A DNA stretch of 64,000 nt from the NCBI RefSeq assembly GCF_003990355.1, contig NZ_CP034670.1, positions 2,294,001 through 2,358,000 on the forward strand, given 5' to 3'. Source of the DNA: Eikenella corrodens (lineage in GTDB: Bacteria > Pseudomonadota > Gammaproteobacteria > Burkholderiales > Neisseriaceae). The stretch's first letter is position 1. Each line of letters starts with the position of its first letter. The notes under the pieces are model-generated. The model was not told the DNA's origin and did no database searches. It saw only the letters and a program-made list of their open reading frames with translations. Shown here piece by piece: positions 43,128 through 51,469 of the stretch. The position numbers were made by a program, and so were the translations under genes.

Positions 43128-43883
43128 GTGGATATTTGCGACGAGCATGCGGCAGCGGATTTATACGGGCTGGGTCAGGGCGTGTATCCGGTGGACGAAT
43201 GCCCGTGGCCGGCACATCCAAATACCTTTAGTTACACCGAGGCGGTGTATCGGGACGAAATCGGCAGCCTGAACCCTACGGTGGAAAAAGTACAAACCGA
43301 GATCGCTGCGGAAGCGGATGGGTTGTTGAAACGGGCCGCCGCCATCGAGCCGATAATAACGGGCGACTTACAACGGATGGCTGCCGCCGTGCAAGCGCGT
43401 ATGGCCGGGTTGGATTACCGTTTCAAAGGCCGCGAATCCCTAATTCGCAAGATTGAAAGCAAAACATGGCGACGTGATGTAACACCGGCCCGTGCCGCCG
43501 CTAATATTACGGATGTGTTGAGATATACGGTGTTGCTGGACGGGGAGAGTTTTGTCAGCCAGTATTGGCAGCTGCAGGAGAAACTGGCAGCCAGCGGTTA
43601 CCAAACCAACAAGGTGTCGAATACTTGGCGTAAAAATGCGGTGTATAAAGGCATCAATACGACCATCATCAAAAATGGACAGGTATTCGAGCTGCAATTC
43701 CATACCGAGCAGAGCTTCAATTTGAAAAATAACGAGTTGCACAAACTCTACGAAGAGGCGCGGGAAATCTCCACCAGTACGGAAAGACGTGCCGAATTGC
43801 AGCGTCAGATGGTAGAATTAAGCAGGCAAATCCCGACCCCGCCCGGCATCAGTACGATTCAAACGAAAGCAGGGATACGATGA
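43128..43883 (+). CDS. RelA/SpoT-fold toxin with a phage MuF-like N-terminal tail
   Basis: This 251-residue frame (GTG start; the real N-terminus is probably cut off) has two parts. Residues 1-45 (CDEHAAADLYGLGQGVYPVD, ECPWPAHPNTFSYTE) resemble the Cys/His-rich end of MuF-type phage head proteins. Residues about 85-215 form a nucleotide pyrophosphotransferase-like domain: GLDYRFKGRESLIRKI, DVLRYTVLL, VYKGINTTII and FELQFHTEQSF. This set of R/K, DxxRY, YKGIN and ExQFHT motifs is seen in toxic small alarmone synthetases. Likely substrates are ATP with a nucleotide or tRNA acceptor, which cannot be settled here. The next gene overlaps it by 4 bases. Confidence 0.7.
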   Translation: MDICDEHAAADLYGLGQGVYPVDECPWPAHPNTFSYTEAVYRDEIGSLNPTVEKVQTEIAAEADGLLKRAAAIEPIITGDLQRMAAAVQARMAGLDYRFKGRESLIRKIESKTWRRDVTPARAAANITDVLRYTVLLDGESFVSQYWQLQEKLAASGYQTNKVSNTWRKNAVYKGINTTIIKNGQVFELQFHTEQSFNLKNNELHKLYEEAREISTSTERRAELQRQMVELSRQIPTPPGISTIQTKAGIR

Positions 43884-44104
43884 AACATCAATATTGGAAA
43901 GTAGACGGCAACCCGGACATCATTATTCGTGGTGATGAGGATGAAGACGGCAATATTTACGAATGCGCCTTCTTCAATCGGCATACCCGGCAGTGGGACT
44001 ACAGCGAATCCGGTTATTGGTGGGACGAGTGCTATATACAAGCCAATCTTGACGTACACAATCTGAGTGAGCAGGAAGCCTTAGCCCTGGTAGGTACAGT
44101 TTAA
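43880..44104 (+). CDS. Putative immunity protein to the RelA/SpoT-fold toxin
   Basis: This 74-residue very acidic protein (RGDEDEDGNIYECAFFNRHT, YSESGYWWDECYIQANLDVH) begins at an ATG overlapping the toxin stop (ATGA). Acidic, tryptophan-rich small proteins of this kind often plug or mimic nucleic acid in the active site of toxins. A strong terminator follows 38 bases after the stop, so toxin and immunity gene form a closed unit. Function is inferred from arrangement. Confidence 0.7.
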   Translation: MKHQYWKVDGNPDIIIRGDEDEDGNIYECAFFNRHTRQWDYSESGYWWDECYIQANLDVHNLSEQEALALVGTV

Positions 44105-44141
44105 AATCTCCTAGTTCCGGTTATTCCGACATCTTCTTTTG

Positions 44142-44165
44142 GCGCCCTTTGGGGCGCTTTTCTTT
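44142..44165 (+). terminator. Terminator of the toxin/immunity pair
   Basis: GCGCCC (44142-44147) and GGGCGC (44152-44157) form a stem with loop TTTG, followed by TTTTCTTTT. Confidence 0.85.
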
Positions 44166-44249
44166 TGCCAAAAATACCCCTGTTTTGTCATGCGCAAACC
44201 GCCTAATCTGCCATTATTGTCAGAGGGAGTTTCAATGAAACCGCGAATT

Positions 44250-44790
44250 TACCGCTTACAGCAGTTTGGCGTAACGGTTGCCGCGTTTAACCTTGATGTA
44301 GCGGTAGTCGCTCGACCTTTGTGCCACCGCATATTCGTCCCCATGCGCCACCTGATACCAAAACGGTGCGCCAATAATTTGCACGCGCCCGTTGTCGAGC
44401 ATAGCGCACTGGTTATGCAGGATGCTCATGTGCGCTTTCAGTATCGGGCTGCCGTCCAGAGCCGCCTGAATCCGTCCGACCACTTTGTGCAGCGCGTCGC
44501 CGTAATATTCGTGGTTGCCCATCACGTAAAACACTCAGTCAAAGCCGTTGTCGGCAATCACGCTTTGCCCGCCTCGTTGCAGGCTGCCTGAAACTGCCGC
44601 ATGGCGGCCAAGCCGTTGCCGAAATCGCCGGCGTTCCAGGCCAAGAGCCAATTGCCGAACGGTACCGAATAATGCGCACCGTAGCTGCGGGTACCGCTGT
44701 CGGTTTTTTGTCCGTTCCTATCGGTCAAATCATTTTTATGCCCCAAGTCGCGGCTGTAAGAGACATAGGCCAAAAGGAACGCGCTCAAGT
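44250..44790 (-). pseudogene. Three-part mosaic: TpsB, phosphoesterase 2 and phosphoesterase 1 fragments
   Basis: Reading on the minus strand, the first part (about 44780-44640) is TpsB-like (YVSYSRDLGHKNDLTDRNGQ). The second (44635-44560) is a piece of metallophosphoesterase 2 (AGDFGNGLAAMRQFQAACNE). The third (44540-44256) is a piece of metallophosphoesterase 1 (VMGNHEYYGDALHKVVGRIQ, then YQVAHGDEYAVAQRSSDYRY). No full gene is left. The joins fall at conserved words, suggesting homologous or microhomology recombination. Confidence 0.75.
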
Positions 44791-44964
44791 GCGCGTGGTG
44801 GGATCTAGGAAAAGTGGAGCTATGATATGTCCTAGAGATTGCTTTTTTTGTTTAAAGCGCATACTTATATTTATATATAATATATAAGTACCTATTATAA
44901 GAATATATATATCATATATAGTATATATACATCGGTGATCTTGGAAATTTTGGCTGACTTTCCC

Positions 44965-45220
44965 CATCGGGTTTGACACGATGGCCGTCGGGTTGGCGAG
45001 ACGGGATTCGGTAAGAAGCCCGTCGGCATACTCTGAGCTCGGTTTCAACCGAGCGAGGGCGAAGCTGGTTTTCTTCCATCGGGTTTAACACGATGGCCGT
45101 CGGGTTGTCGAGACGGGATTCGGTGAGAAGCCCGTCGGCATACTCTGAGCTCGGTCTCAACCGAGCGAGGGCGAAGCTGATTTTCTTCCATCGGGTTCGG
45201 CTCAATGGTCGTCGGGTTGG
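44965..45220. repeat. Tandem repeat, 112-bp period, about 2.3 copies
   Basis: Units begin CATCGGGTTTGACACGATGG at 44965, 45077 and 45189 (last partial), with few differences between copies. Each full unit contains a hairpin, CTCGGTT-TCA-ACCGAG, and two GCCGTCGG/CCCGTCGG words. The period is not a multiple of three, so it is unlikely to be coding. Confidence 0.8.
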
Positions 45221-45405
45221 TAGGTGGGCTAATGGTGAAAAGGGAAATAGTCGAGTACGCCGACATGGAGATGTATGCGAGTTGGCGGATGGAACGTTAT
45301 GTTTGCCGAAGCAGGAAGTCTGTCCTGCACTGTACTAATGACCAATGGGGATTAGCCAAACCTACCCCAGAACAGATTCGCGAGATGTATCTGTCCACCC
45401 GATAA
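45205..45405 (+). CDS. Small hypothetical protein after the tandem repeat
   Basis: The frame of 66 residues (or 57 from ATG 45232) starts inside the third repeat unit and reads REIVEYADMEMYASWRMERY, VLHCTNDQWGLAKPTPEQIR and EMYLSTR. A good terminator follows 7 bases after the stop, the main reason to consider it real. It could also be the tail of a larger lost gene. No family recognised. Confidence 0.35.
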   Translation: MVVGLVGGLMVKREIVEYADMEMYASWRMERYVCRSRKSVLHCTNDQWGLAKPTPEQIREMYLSTR

Positions 45406-45412
45406 CAAAAAG

Positions 45413-45437
45413 GCCGCCCAAATCAGGGCGGCTTATT
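45413..45437 (+). terminator. Intrinsic terminator
   Basis: GCCGCCC (45413-45419), loop of six, GGGCGGC (45426-45432), followed by TTATTTTATT. Confidence 0.8.
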
Positions 45438-45462
45438 TTATTGGTTAGAGGTTTGGTTAATA

Positions 45463-45608
45463 TTGGTTCAGGCAAAACGCGTCTTACGCAAATACAACGG
45501 AATCGATTGCAAATTCTTCCCGCCGTTCTTGAAAGAATGCGAATTTCGGTTTAACTTCGGCACACTATCCCAGCAGCTTAAAATCCTGCGGGATTGGTGT
45601 GGAATTTA
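45463..45608 (+). pseudogene. IS1595-family transposase, 3' part
   Basis: The frame encodes QAKRVLRKYNGIDCKFFPPF, LKECEFRFNFGTLSQQLKIL and RDWCGI, the C-terminus of an IS1016-type transposase. It continues the 5' part found at 42174-42617. Confidence 0.8.
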
Positions 45609-45639
45609 GGGCTAATCTAGTACAGCCCCATTATTTATT

Positions 45640-45770
45640 CAGCAGTTCACTGGTGTCGAGGATGTTCCCGTCACGGCTGGCAGCAAGCTGGTTGCCATGT
45701 CAGCTGAATACTTGGAAGCTGATGATGTTGGCACTAATTTCAACAGCAGTCGTTTAATACTACAACAAAG
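45640..45770 (+). other. Short coding-like remnant
   Basis: One frame reads QQFTGVEDVPVTAGSKLVAM then SAEYLEADDVGTNFNSSRLI to a TAA at about 45768. There is no start, since it abuts the IS right end. It may be the end of an unknown gene cut by the IS. Confidence 0.25.
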
Positions 45771-45772
45771 AT

Positions 45773-45814
45773 AAAAGGACATTTGGAATGAAAAACTATC
45801 CCCAATGTCCTTTT
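45773..45814 (-). terminator. Terminator of the SDR gene
   Basis: AAAAGGACATT (45773-45783) and AATGTCCTTTT (45804-45814) are perfect inverted arms around 20 bases, directly after the SDR stop on the minus strand. Confidence 0.65.
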
Positions 45815-45824
45815 AGCCAAAAAT

Positions 45825-46571
45825 TTACAAAGTAATACCGTTGTCCACTACCAATACTTGCCCGGTCGTACCATCGGATTCGTCAGAGGCAAAGAACAAA
45901 ATTGCCTGTGCCTGCTGGATAGCAGGAGTATGTGGCAAGCCCATGTTCATGTGTTGGGCGCATTGCTCAGCGAACTCGTCAAAGGTGGCGAGTTTTTCCG
46001 GTGTGTTAAGCGGAGTGGGGGTAGGGCCTGGACAAACAGCATTGCAGCGTATGCCTTTGCCCGCAAACTGGATGGCAATATTTTTGGTCATACCAAGCAG
46101 TGCACTTTTTGCAGCTGAATAGGAAATGCCTGCTGAACCGAATACACCGCCGATAGAAGACACGTTTACAATCGACCCTTTTGTCATATGCTCCAATGCT
46201 GCCTTGGTTAGATAGAATACAGAGGTTTGATCGGTAAGGATGACCTCGTCCCACCATGCGGTGCTGCATTTGGTAATTGGCATATGTTTGTCGGCGATGC
46301 CTGCGTTGTTTACCAAAATATCGATGCGGCCAAAGTTTTTTACGGTTTCTTCAATTAGATGGCGGCAGTCAGCTTCAATAGTTACGTCGGCGGGAACAAT
46401 GGCACATTTACCACCGGCAGCACGAATTTCAGCTTCCACATTTGCCAATTTCTCCTTGCTGCGGGCAGTCAAGATGACCGTAGCACCTTCGCGGGCAAAT
46501 AGTTTGGCGGTTTCTTCGCCGATACCAGAACTAGAGCCAGTAACAATAGCAATTTTGTCTTTCAATCTCAT
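45825..46571 (-). CDS. Short-chain dehydrogenase/reductase
   Basis: This 248-residue classical SDR has the NAD(P)-binding TGSSSGIG (residues 11-18), NNAG (about 88-91), a catalytic Ser in NVSSIGG, and the YSAAK active site. It most resembles FabG-like 3-hydroxyacyl or alcohol dehydrogenases. The substrate is unknown. It is co-oriented with the MFS transporter (gap of 37 bases) and crotonase genes upstream, so the three probably form one operon for uptake and oxidation of a carboxylic or terpenoid-like compound. Confidence 0.88.
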   Translation of the reverse strand: MRLKDKIAIVTGSSSGIGEETAKLFAREGATVILTARSKEKLANVEAEIRAAGGKCAIVPADVTIEADCRHLIEETVKNFGRIDILVNNAGIADKHMPITKCSTAWWDEVILTDQTSVFYLTKAALEHMTKGSIVNVSSIGGVFGSAGISYSAAKSALLGMTKNIAIQFAGKGIRCNAVCPGPTPTPLNTPEKLATFDEFAEQCAQHMNMGLPHTPAIQQAQAILFFASDESDGTTGQVLVVDNGITL

Positions 46572-46608
46572 GATATTTCCTTTTTCTATAAGTAATTTAA
46601 GGTGAAAA

Positions 46609-47850
46609 TTATTGTTCTTTGACCGGAGTTAGATCGGTCATCCAAATCAGTACCAAGGTTATTGCGCCGATAGCAATCAGCAATATATAGGCACCGGTAT
46701 AACCGCCAAACACAGTCAGCCCGAACGCTAAGATGGAGAAAGCACAACAGCGCACTACCGATTGCACGGGATGGACAATGCCTAAAGCCTTAATATATGC
46801 AGCACGTGGAAATTTAGTGGAGACGAAAGCAGTGCTGTAATTGGTAGCGCCGGGTAGTGCTAAGCCAATCATGGCCAACAAAAGCAGCAGGACGGTGGAG
46901 TTATTAGTAATATTCAAGCCGATGGCCACCATCCACCAAACGGTGTAAATCAGCAGAGCGTTTTTAATACCGACTTTGTTATTCAACCAGCCCCAGCCAT
47001 ATGCACCAAACGTACCAAACAGGGCAGACGCGCTCATATAGAAAATTGCTTTTTCCATTGGGAAACCAAGCTCTAACAGGCGCGGTACCATCTGGCTAAC
47101 TACGCCAACCAACATAATGTAAATCATGCCGGTAGACACACCCATAAGCCAAATATCTTTCATTTTCATCAATTGGCCATTGGTTAGACTGCTGGCTTTT
47201 GGTGCAGGTTCGGCAGATACCGGAGCAGGCTCGTTATCGGGCAGCAGCCCCACATCTTCAGGTCTGTTGGCAATCAGCAAACCAACTACCAAGGCCAAAG
47301 CCACCATAATCACCGACATAATCCAAAAGCCGTGTGGTACGGTAAACATGGCAAACGATGCAGCCAACACCGGCACAAAAAACGCGCTGGAAAAAGTTTG
47401 ACCGAAGGTAATAAATCCCAGAGCCAAGGCCTGTTTGCGTACAAACCAGTTTGCCACCAGCCCTGTACCGCCCACATAAGCCGCACCAGTACCAAAAAAG
47501 CTCACTCCTGCAAACAACAGCGCAAAGCTCAAGATGGAATTGGCGTAACCCAACAGGCCAAAACATATGGCACAGGCCAGGCAGGAAAGTACTATATTAA
47601 ATTTCAATCCCTTTTTCTCAATTGCCCACGAAAAAATCGGTGCAGCGGGAATGGCTGCCCATGAGGCAGGGGTGACATAAAACAGCAGTTCTTTGTAATC
47701 CAGGTTATAAAGTTTGGACAATTCTGGTAGGCTTACGTTCAGGCCGTGTGTACAAGCACCAGCCATCACCCAAAACATACATGCCTGCATGAGGATGACT
47801 GTCCAGCCCTGTTTGCCGAAATTGAGGCTGGGTTTGGCTTCGGTATTCAT
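46609..47850 (-). CDS. MFS transporter
   Basis: This 413-residue, 12-helix transporter of the major facilitator superfamily resembles the oxalate/formate and monocarboxylate branch. N-terminal GWTVILMQACMFWVMAGACT, AYVGGTGLVANWFVRKQALA in the helix 4-5 region, and a charged central loop (RPEDVGLLPDNEPAPVSAEP) are visible. The start was placed at MNTEAKPS, 14 codons inside the longest frame, since the upstream stretch (MVFFKYCYLYGSC) is not typical. It probably imports the substrate of the neighbouring enzymes. Confidence 0.85.
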   Translation of the reverse strand: MNTEAKPSLNFGKQGWTVILMQACMFWVMAGACTHGLNVSLPELSKLYNLDYKELLFYVTPASWAAIPAAPIFSWAIEKKGLKFNIVLSCLACAICFGLLGYANSILSFALLFAGVSFFGTGAAYVGGTGLVANWFVRKQALALGFITFGQTFSSAFFVPVLAASFAMFTVPHGFWIMSVIMVALALVVGLLIANRPEDVGLLPDNEPAPVSAEPAPKASSLTNGQLMKMKDIWLMGVSTGMIYIMLVGVVSQMVPRLLELGFPMEKAIFYMSASALFGTFGAYGWGWLNNKVGIKNALLIYTVWWMVAIGLNITNNSTVLLLLLAMIGLALPGATNYSTAFVSTKFPRAAYIKALGIVHPVQSVVRCCAFSILAFGLTVFGGYTGAYILLIAIGAITLVLIWMTDLTPVKEQ

Positions 47851-47974
47851 GATGCAGCTTCCGTATAAATAGCAGTATTTGAAAAATACCAAGTGAAAAC
47901 GGGGTGCCCATTATTGAGCTAACCCCGTTATTTTGCTCAATCAGAAGAGCGATAATCTCAGCAAGGTAAATAAC

Positions 47975-48970
47975 TTACTTGATCTCGTCCTCTTCTTGGC
48001 CACCATTCAAGCGCGGACGAATTACTTTGCCTTTCTTCTCGGCAGCGATTACCAGAGCAGCTTCTTCTTTGGCCTGATCCCAGAAGCTGGCTTCGTGCGG
48101 AGAGTGTTCGGTGGCAGTTACGAACATTTCAGTGGCGAAAGAACCGCGCAGTTCTTTGGCGATGTCTTCTTTCCAAGGCTGACGCAAAATCTGGGTAGTG
48201 ATGCGGCGGGTTACACGAGTACCAGTTTGCATAATCAGGTCGGCGATTTCCCAAGCGCGTTTGTAGGCAGCTTCGGTGTCGGTGCAGATCTCGTTGATCA
48301 TGCCCAGTTTCAGTGCCTTGCGGGCAGTGATGATTTCACCAGTCAGCTCTGCATAGGCGAAGCGTTTGCGACCCATCAGTTCACGCCAAGCGATTTGTAC
48401 GCCGTCACCGGGCACCATGTTGGTACGGAAGTGCATTTCAGTGGTCCAAGCATCTTCGGTAGCGAGGGTTATGTCGCTGAATAATACCAAGTCAGAGTGG
48501 AAGGTGGCGCCGGTCCATACGCCGATGGTGGGCACCTCAACATCGAAAATCTGGCCTTCAATGTCGTTGGTGCCGTCGTAGTATTGGTATTCGTACATAC
48601 GCCAAGACACATCAGGATCGGAGGCAAACTCGATAGCGGGCTGCCATTCGCCTTTTTCATTGGTGCGGCCGATGCCTTTGAAGGTATCCGGGCCGATACC
48701 GCCCAAAATGATGACTTCGTTATCGGGATCGCGGCCGGCCCAGTTGAAGAAATAGTGTAGGCCTTGATGCAGCTCAGCACTCCATTGCACGGGGCCGCCG
48801 TTGGTATGCATACGGGCTTCCAAAATGCCGCGTTCGCGTTTCATTTGGATGCAGCCTTTCAGAATTTCGGAATACTCCTCAAAGGGCATATGAGGAATGG
48901 TTTTCAGCTCTTTGTGGGACAGTTCTTTGCGTTTGCCGGAATCGTTTTCGTAGTTGCCTTTAATAGCCAT
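47975..48970 (-). CDS. Crotonase-superfamily enzyme, 6-oxocamphor hydrolase-like
   Basis: This 331-residue member of the enoyl-CoA hydratase/isomerase fold has ILEARMHTNGGPVQWSAELH, VIILGGIGPDTFKGIG, VWTGATFHSDLVLFSDITLA and VPGDGVQIAWRELMG. The start of the fold and MHTNGGP closely recall 6-oxocamphor hydrolase, a crotonase that cleaves a cyclic beta-diketone without CoA. A C-C bond-cleaving hydrolase role is thus plausible, fitting the beta-keto acid cleavage enzyme encoded divergently at 49634. It is the first gene of the minus-strand operon. Confidence 0.75.
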   Translation of the reverse strand: MAIKGNYENDSGKRKELSHKELKTIPHMPFEEYSEILKGCIQMKRERGILEARMHTNGGPVQWSAELHQGLHYFFNWAGRDPDNEVIILGGIGPDTFKGIGRTNEKGEWQPAIEFASDPDVSWRMYEYQYYDGTNDIEGQIFDVEVPTIGVWTGATFHSDLVLFSDITLATEDAWTTEMHFRTNMVPGDGVQIAWRELMGRKRFAYAELTGEIITARKALKLGMINEICTDTEAAYKRAWEIADLIMQTGTRVTRRITTQILRQPWKEDIAKELRGSFATEMFVTATEHSPHEASFWDQAKEEAALVIAAEKKGKVIRPRLNGGQEEDEIK

Positions 48971-49633
48971 AATATTGCTCCTAAAACAGGGTGGGAAAAG
49001 AAACGGGTTTCAGCAAACCAACACACAAAATGGCGTTGCGCTGAAAGTGGCGGCAGATTAACGCTCACCCCTTGCGGCTGTGAAATTCTATTTCGGTTTT
49101 TTGTTATGCTATATAAGAATACTTTTTTATAAACAACATGTTAATTATTATTGTTAGATGAATACTGCCGATTTACGCAAATTTAAAGGCTACCTGAAAC
49201 CAGATTCAGGTAGCCTTTTTCAGCTTGGGCCATACCTTCGGTCGATACTCAAAAGTGATTATGTTTCACACAGGACAGCGAGCTGAAAGCAGTACAGAGG
49301 AGGCTTAGACTGTAGGAAACAACGTGTTTTGGCTACAGAAGATTGAGTACTGTCATCCTGCTCATGCTGCCAATGCAGCATCGACTTGCTCCACGGCAAA
49401 TTTGATTACCGCAAGCCAAACAAGCTTTGCCCGATCATCGGTTTCACTTTTTCAGGTAGCCTACAAACCTTTCTCTCTTAGTATCGCCAATGGGTTGGCA
49501 CTTATCTAAAAAATACATAAGCAGGCGCATAAATAGCATTTCAGTTTCTTTAGACACTGGTGTTTAATGTCTCACAGCATCGTTGCAGAGTCATCTGCAA
49601 TCTCCTTTAATTATAGCTGAAGAGGTACCGACC
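48971..49633. other. Divergent intergenic region with a DUS hairpin
   Basis: No gene is visible in these 660 bases. They hold the 5' regions of the crotonase and BKACE genes and the DUS pair at 49187-49216. A short frame near 49370-49480 (DLLHGKFDYRKPNKLCPIIG) may be a remnant of unknown origin. Confidence 0.4.
49187..49216. terminator. Inverted DUS pair
   Basis: AGGCTACCTGAA (49187-49198) and TTCAGGTAGCCT (49205-49216), followed by TTTTT. It is unusual in lying between two divergent genes, which suggests that a gene once ended here. Confidence 0.6.
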
Positions 49634-50461
49634 ATGAGCGATAAAGTTATTCTCACCGTAGCCACTACTGGCGCAGTAACGCCCAAAGAATTGAATCCGA
49701 ATGTGCCGATTACACCAAAAGAAATTGCCGAAGATGCATACAAATGCTGGAAGGCAGGCGCATCCGTGGTGCACTTACATATGCGCGACGACCAAGGTTT
49801 GGGTACGATGGACAAGCATAAATTCAAAGAAACCATCGACCGCATCCGCGACACCTGCGACATCGTTATCAATGTAACCACTGCCGGCGACCACCGCGCC
49901 ACCTACGAACAGCGCATGGAACACTTGGCCTATGTGCAGCCTGAAATCGCCTCGTTTGATGCTGGCTCGTTCAACTGGCTTCCCGGCGGTGTATTTGAAA
50001 ACAGCCCCGAATTTTTGTCTAAACTCGGCCAAACCATGCAGGAGTTGGGTATCAAAACCGAAATCGAGATTTTCGACAGCGGCATGATCCACGCCTGTGT
50101 GAAATACTTCCAAGCCAAAGGTTTCCTCGCTTCACCACTGCACTTCCAATTGGTGCTGGGTGTGCTGGGCGCGGCTTCCGCACGGGTGGAAGACTTGGTT
50201 TACCTGCGCAGCCTGCTGCCTAAAGACGCCACTTGGGGCGCATTCGGCATCGGCCGCGACCATTTGCCGGTTCTGCTGACCACCTTAGCCATGGGCGGCC
50301 ATGTGCGTGTTGGTTTGGAAGACAATGTGTACTACTCCAAAGGCGTGCTCGCCACCAATCTCTCTCTCACCGAACGTGCCATCCGCATCATCAACGAAGC
50401 CGATAAAGCGGTGGCCATGCCAGATGAAGCCCGCGCCATTCTGGGCTTGAAAAAACGCTAA
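49634..50461 (+). CDS. Beta-keto acid cleavage enzyme (BKACE, DUF849)
   Basis: This 275-residue protein of the BKACE family has KVILTVATTGAVTPKELNPN at the start, zinc-ligand-type VVHLHMRDDQG, NVTTAGDHR, a TEIEIFDSGMI strand and VRVGLEDNVYY near the C-terminus. BKACEs condense a beta-keto acid with acetyl-CoA and give acetoacetate plus a new acyl-CoA. The start MSDKVI was chosen because the family begins there. It would pair well with a thiolase, of which only the last codons remain at 51130-51232. Confidence 0.9.
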   Translation: MSDKVILTVATTGAVTPKELNPNVPITPKEIAEDAYKCWKAGASVVHLHMRDDQGLGTMDKHKFKETIDRIRDTCDIVINVTTAGDHRATYEQRMEHLAYVQPEIASFDAGSFNWLPGGVFENSPEFLSKLGQTMQELGIKTEIEIFDSGMIHACVKYFQAKGFLASPLHFQLVLGVLGAASARVEDLVYLRSLLPKDATWGAFGIGRDHLPVLLTTLAMGGHVRVGLEDNVYYSKGVLATNLSLTERAIRIINEADKAVAMPDEARAILGLKKR

Positions 50462-50469
50462 TACCAAAG

Positions 50470-50500
50470 TTTCAGGTAGCCTCAAGCAGGCTACCTGAAA
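50470..50500. repeat. Inverted DUS pair between BKACE and porin-like gene
   Basis: TTTCAGGTAGCCT (50470-50482) and AGGCTACCTGAAA (50488-50500) lie between the stop at 50461 and the ATG at 50521. Confidence 0.7.
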
Positions 50501-50520
50501 ATAAAATTGAGGAGCAAAAC

Positions 50521-51232
50521 ATGAATACGCGGTTCAAACTTTCCCTGCTAGCGGCACTCTTACTGCCCTTGGGCGCCGCACACGCTCAAGAAGGCGTCAG
50601 CCCCATGCAGCCCGGCGCGACCACCGGCTCACACACCGGCGCGCTGCCGCCTCCCGGTCTGTATTTTGGCTACGATGTAGACTACGAATGGGGCAAGTTG
50701 CGTAACGGTAGTGGCGACAAAGCCGGCATCGACCTTGAAACCGGCAACACCAGCATGGTGGCCTCGCTAATTTGGTCAACACCATACAAAGTGCTAGGCG
50801 GGAATTACGCCATAGGCATCGCTCAGCCCTACAAATTCGGCGAAGTCACCATCAACGGTCAAACCGACCGCAGCAATGGCGCCATGAGCACCGTATTGAT
50901 GCCGGCCATGCTGTCGTGGGATTTGGGCAGTGGCTTCCATCTGGGTGCCGGCACTGCGGTGGTACTGCGTAATGGCAAACACAGCTACACCTACAATGCA
51001 GCCGAAGGCCGCTATACCACTGATACCGATAATCTGGCCAACCGCTACTACACCCTGCAACCCAACCTCGCCCTTACCTACTTCACCGGCGACTGGGCGT
51101 TTACCATGAATAACACCGTGGACTTCAATGCACCGAATATACGAGATGGAACGCCGCGACGTAAACACCGGCCTGATCACTTTCTGCGCCGGCGGTGGGC
51201 AAGGCTTCTCCGCACTGTTTGAACGAGTGTAG
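50521..51232 (+). pseudogene. Outer-membrane porin-like gene fused by deletion to the end of a thiolase gene
   Basis: The first 205 or so codons encode an outer-membrane protein of the phenol-degradation MetA type: a signal peptide ending AHAQ, then beta-strand pairs (GLYFGYDVDYEWGKLRNGSG, LALTYFTGDWAFTMNNTVDF). After NAPN (about 51137) a different frame reads YEMERRDVNTGLITFCAGGG, QGFSALFERV to a TAG at 51232. That is the typical C-terminus of an acetyl-CoA acetyltransferase. The join is a deletion scar that removed the barrel end and nearly all of the thiolase. Confidence 0.75.
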
Positions 51233-51469
51233 AACAGACTACAATACAACATATTGCACAACAATGGGAAAGGGCTACCTGAAAACTGCCAGCAGCTTTT
51301 AATAACATGATGTTAAAGCAACTTATGCAAGACTAATCGCACTTTTCAGGTGGCCATACATTTGTCTCCTACCAAGTACATTTTTTTAAACTAGTAGAGT
51401 GGCAAACTATTATGGAGTTAAAGAATATCTAATAGAGTTAAGTCATTACCAAAATTAAGGAGCAGTTGT

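Larger units (their letters stand above)
42135..45629. mobile_element. IS1595-family element split by a 2.85-kb insert
   Basis: The left end GGGGCTAACGTAGATTAG (42135-42152) and the inverted right end GGGGCTGTACTAGATTAG (45612-45629) match as terminal repeats. The transposase frame is divided between 42174-42617 and 45463-45608, which together give one IS1016-like protein lacking roughly 20-25 residues. The insert holds a TolC-type fragment, a RelA/SpoT toxin with immunity gene, mosaic pseudogenes and a tandem repeat. Confidence 0.75.

Noticed and set aside
44965..45220. Possible CRISPR array
   Set aside because: The units are 112-bp head-to-tail repeats without unique spacers, and no cas genes are present.
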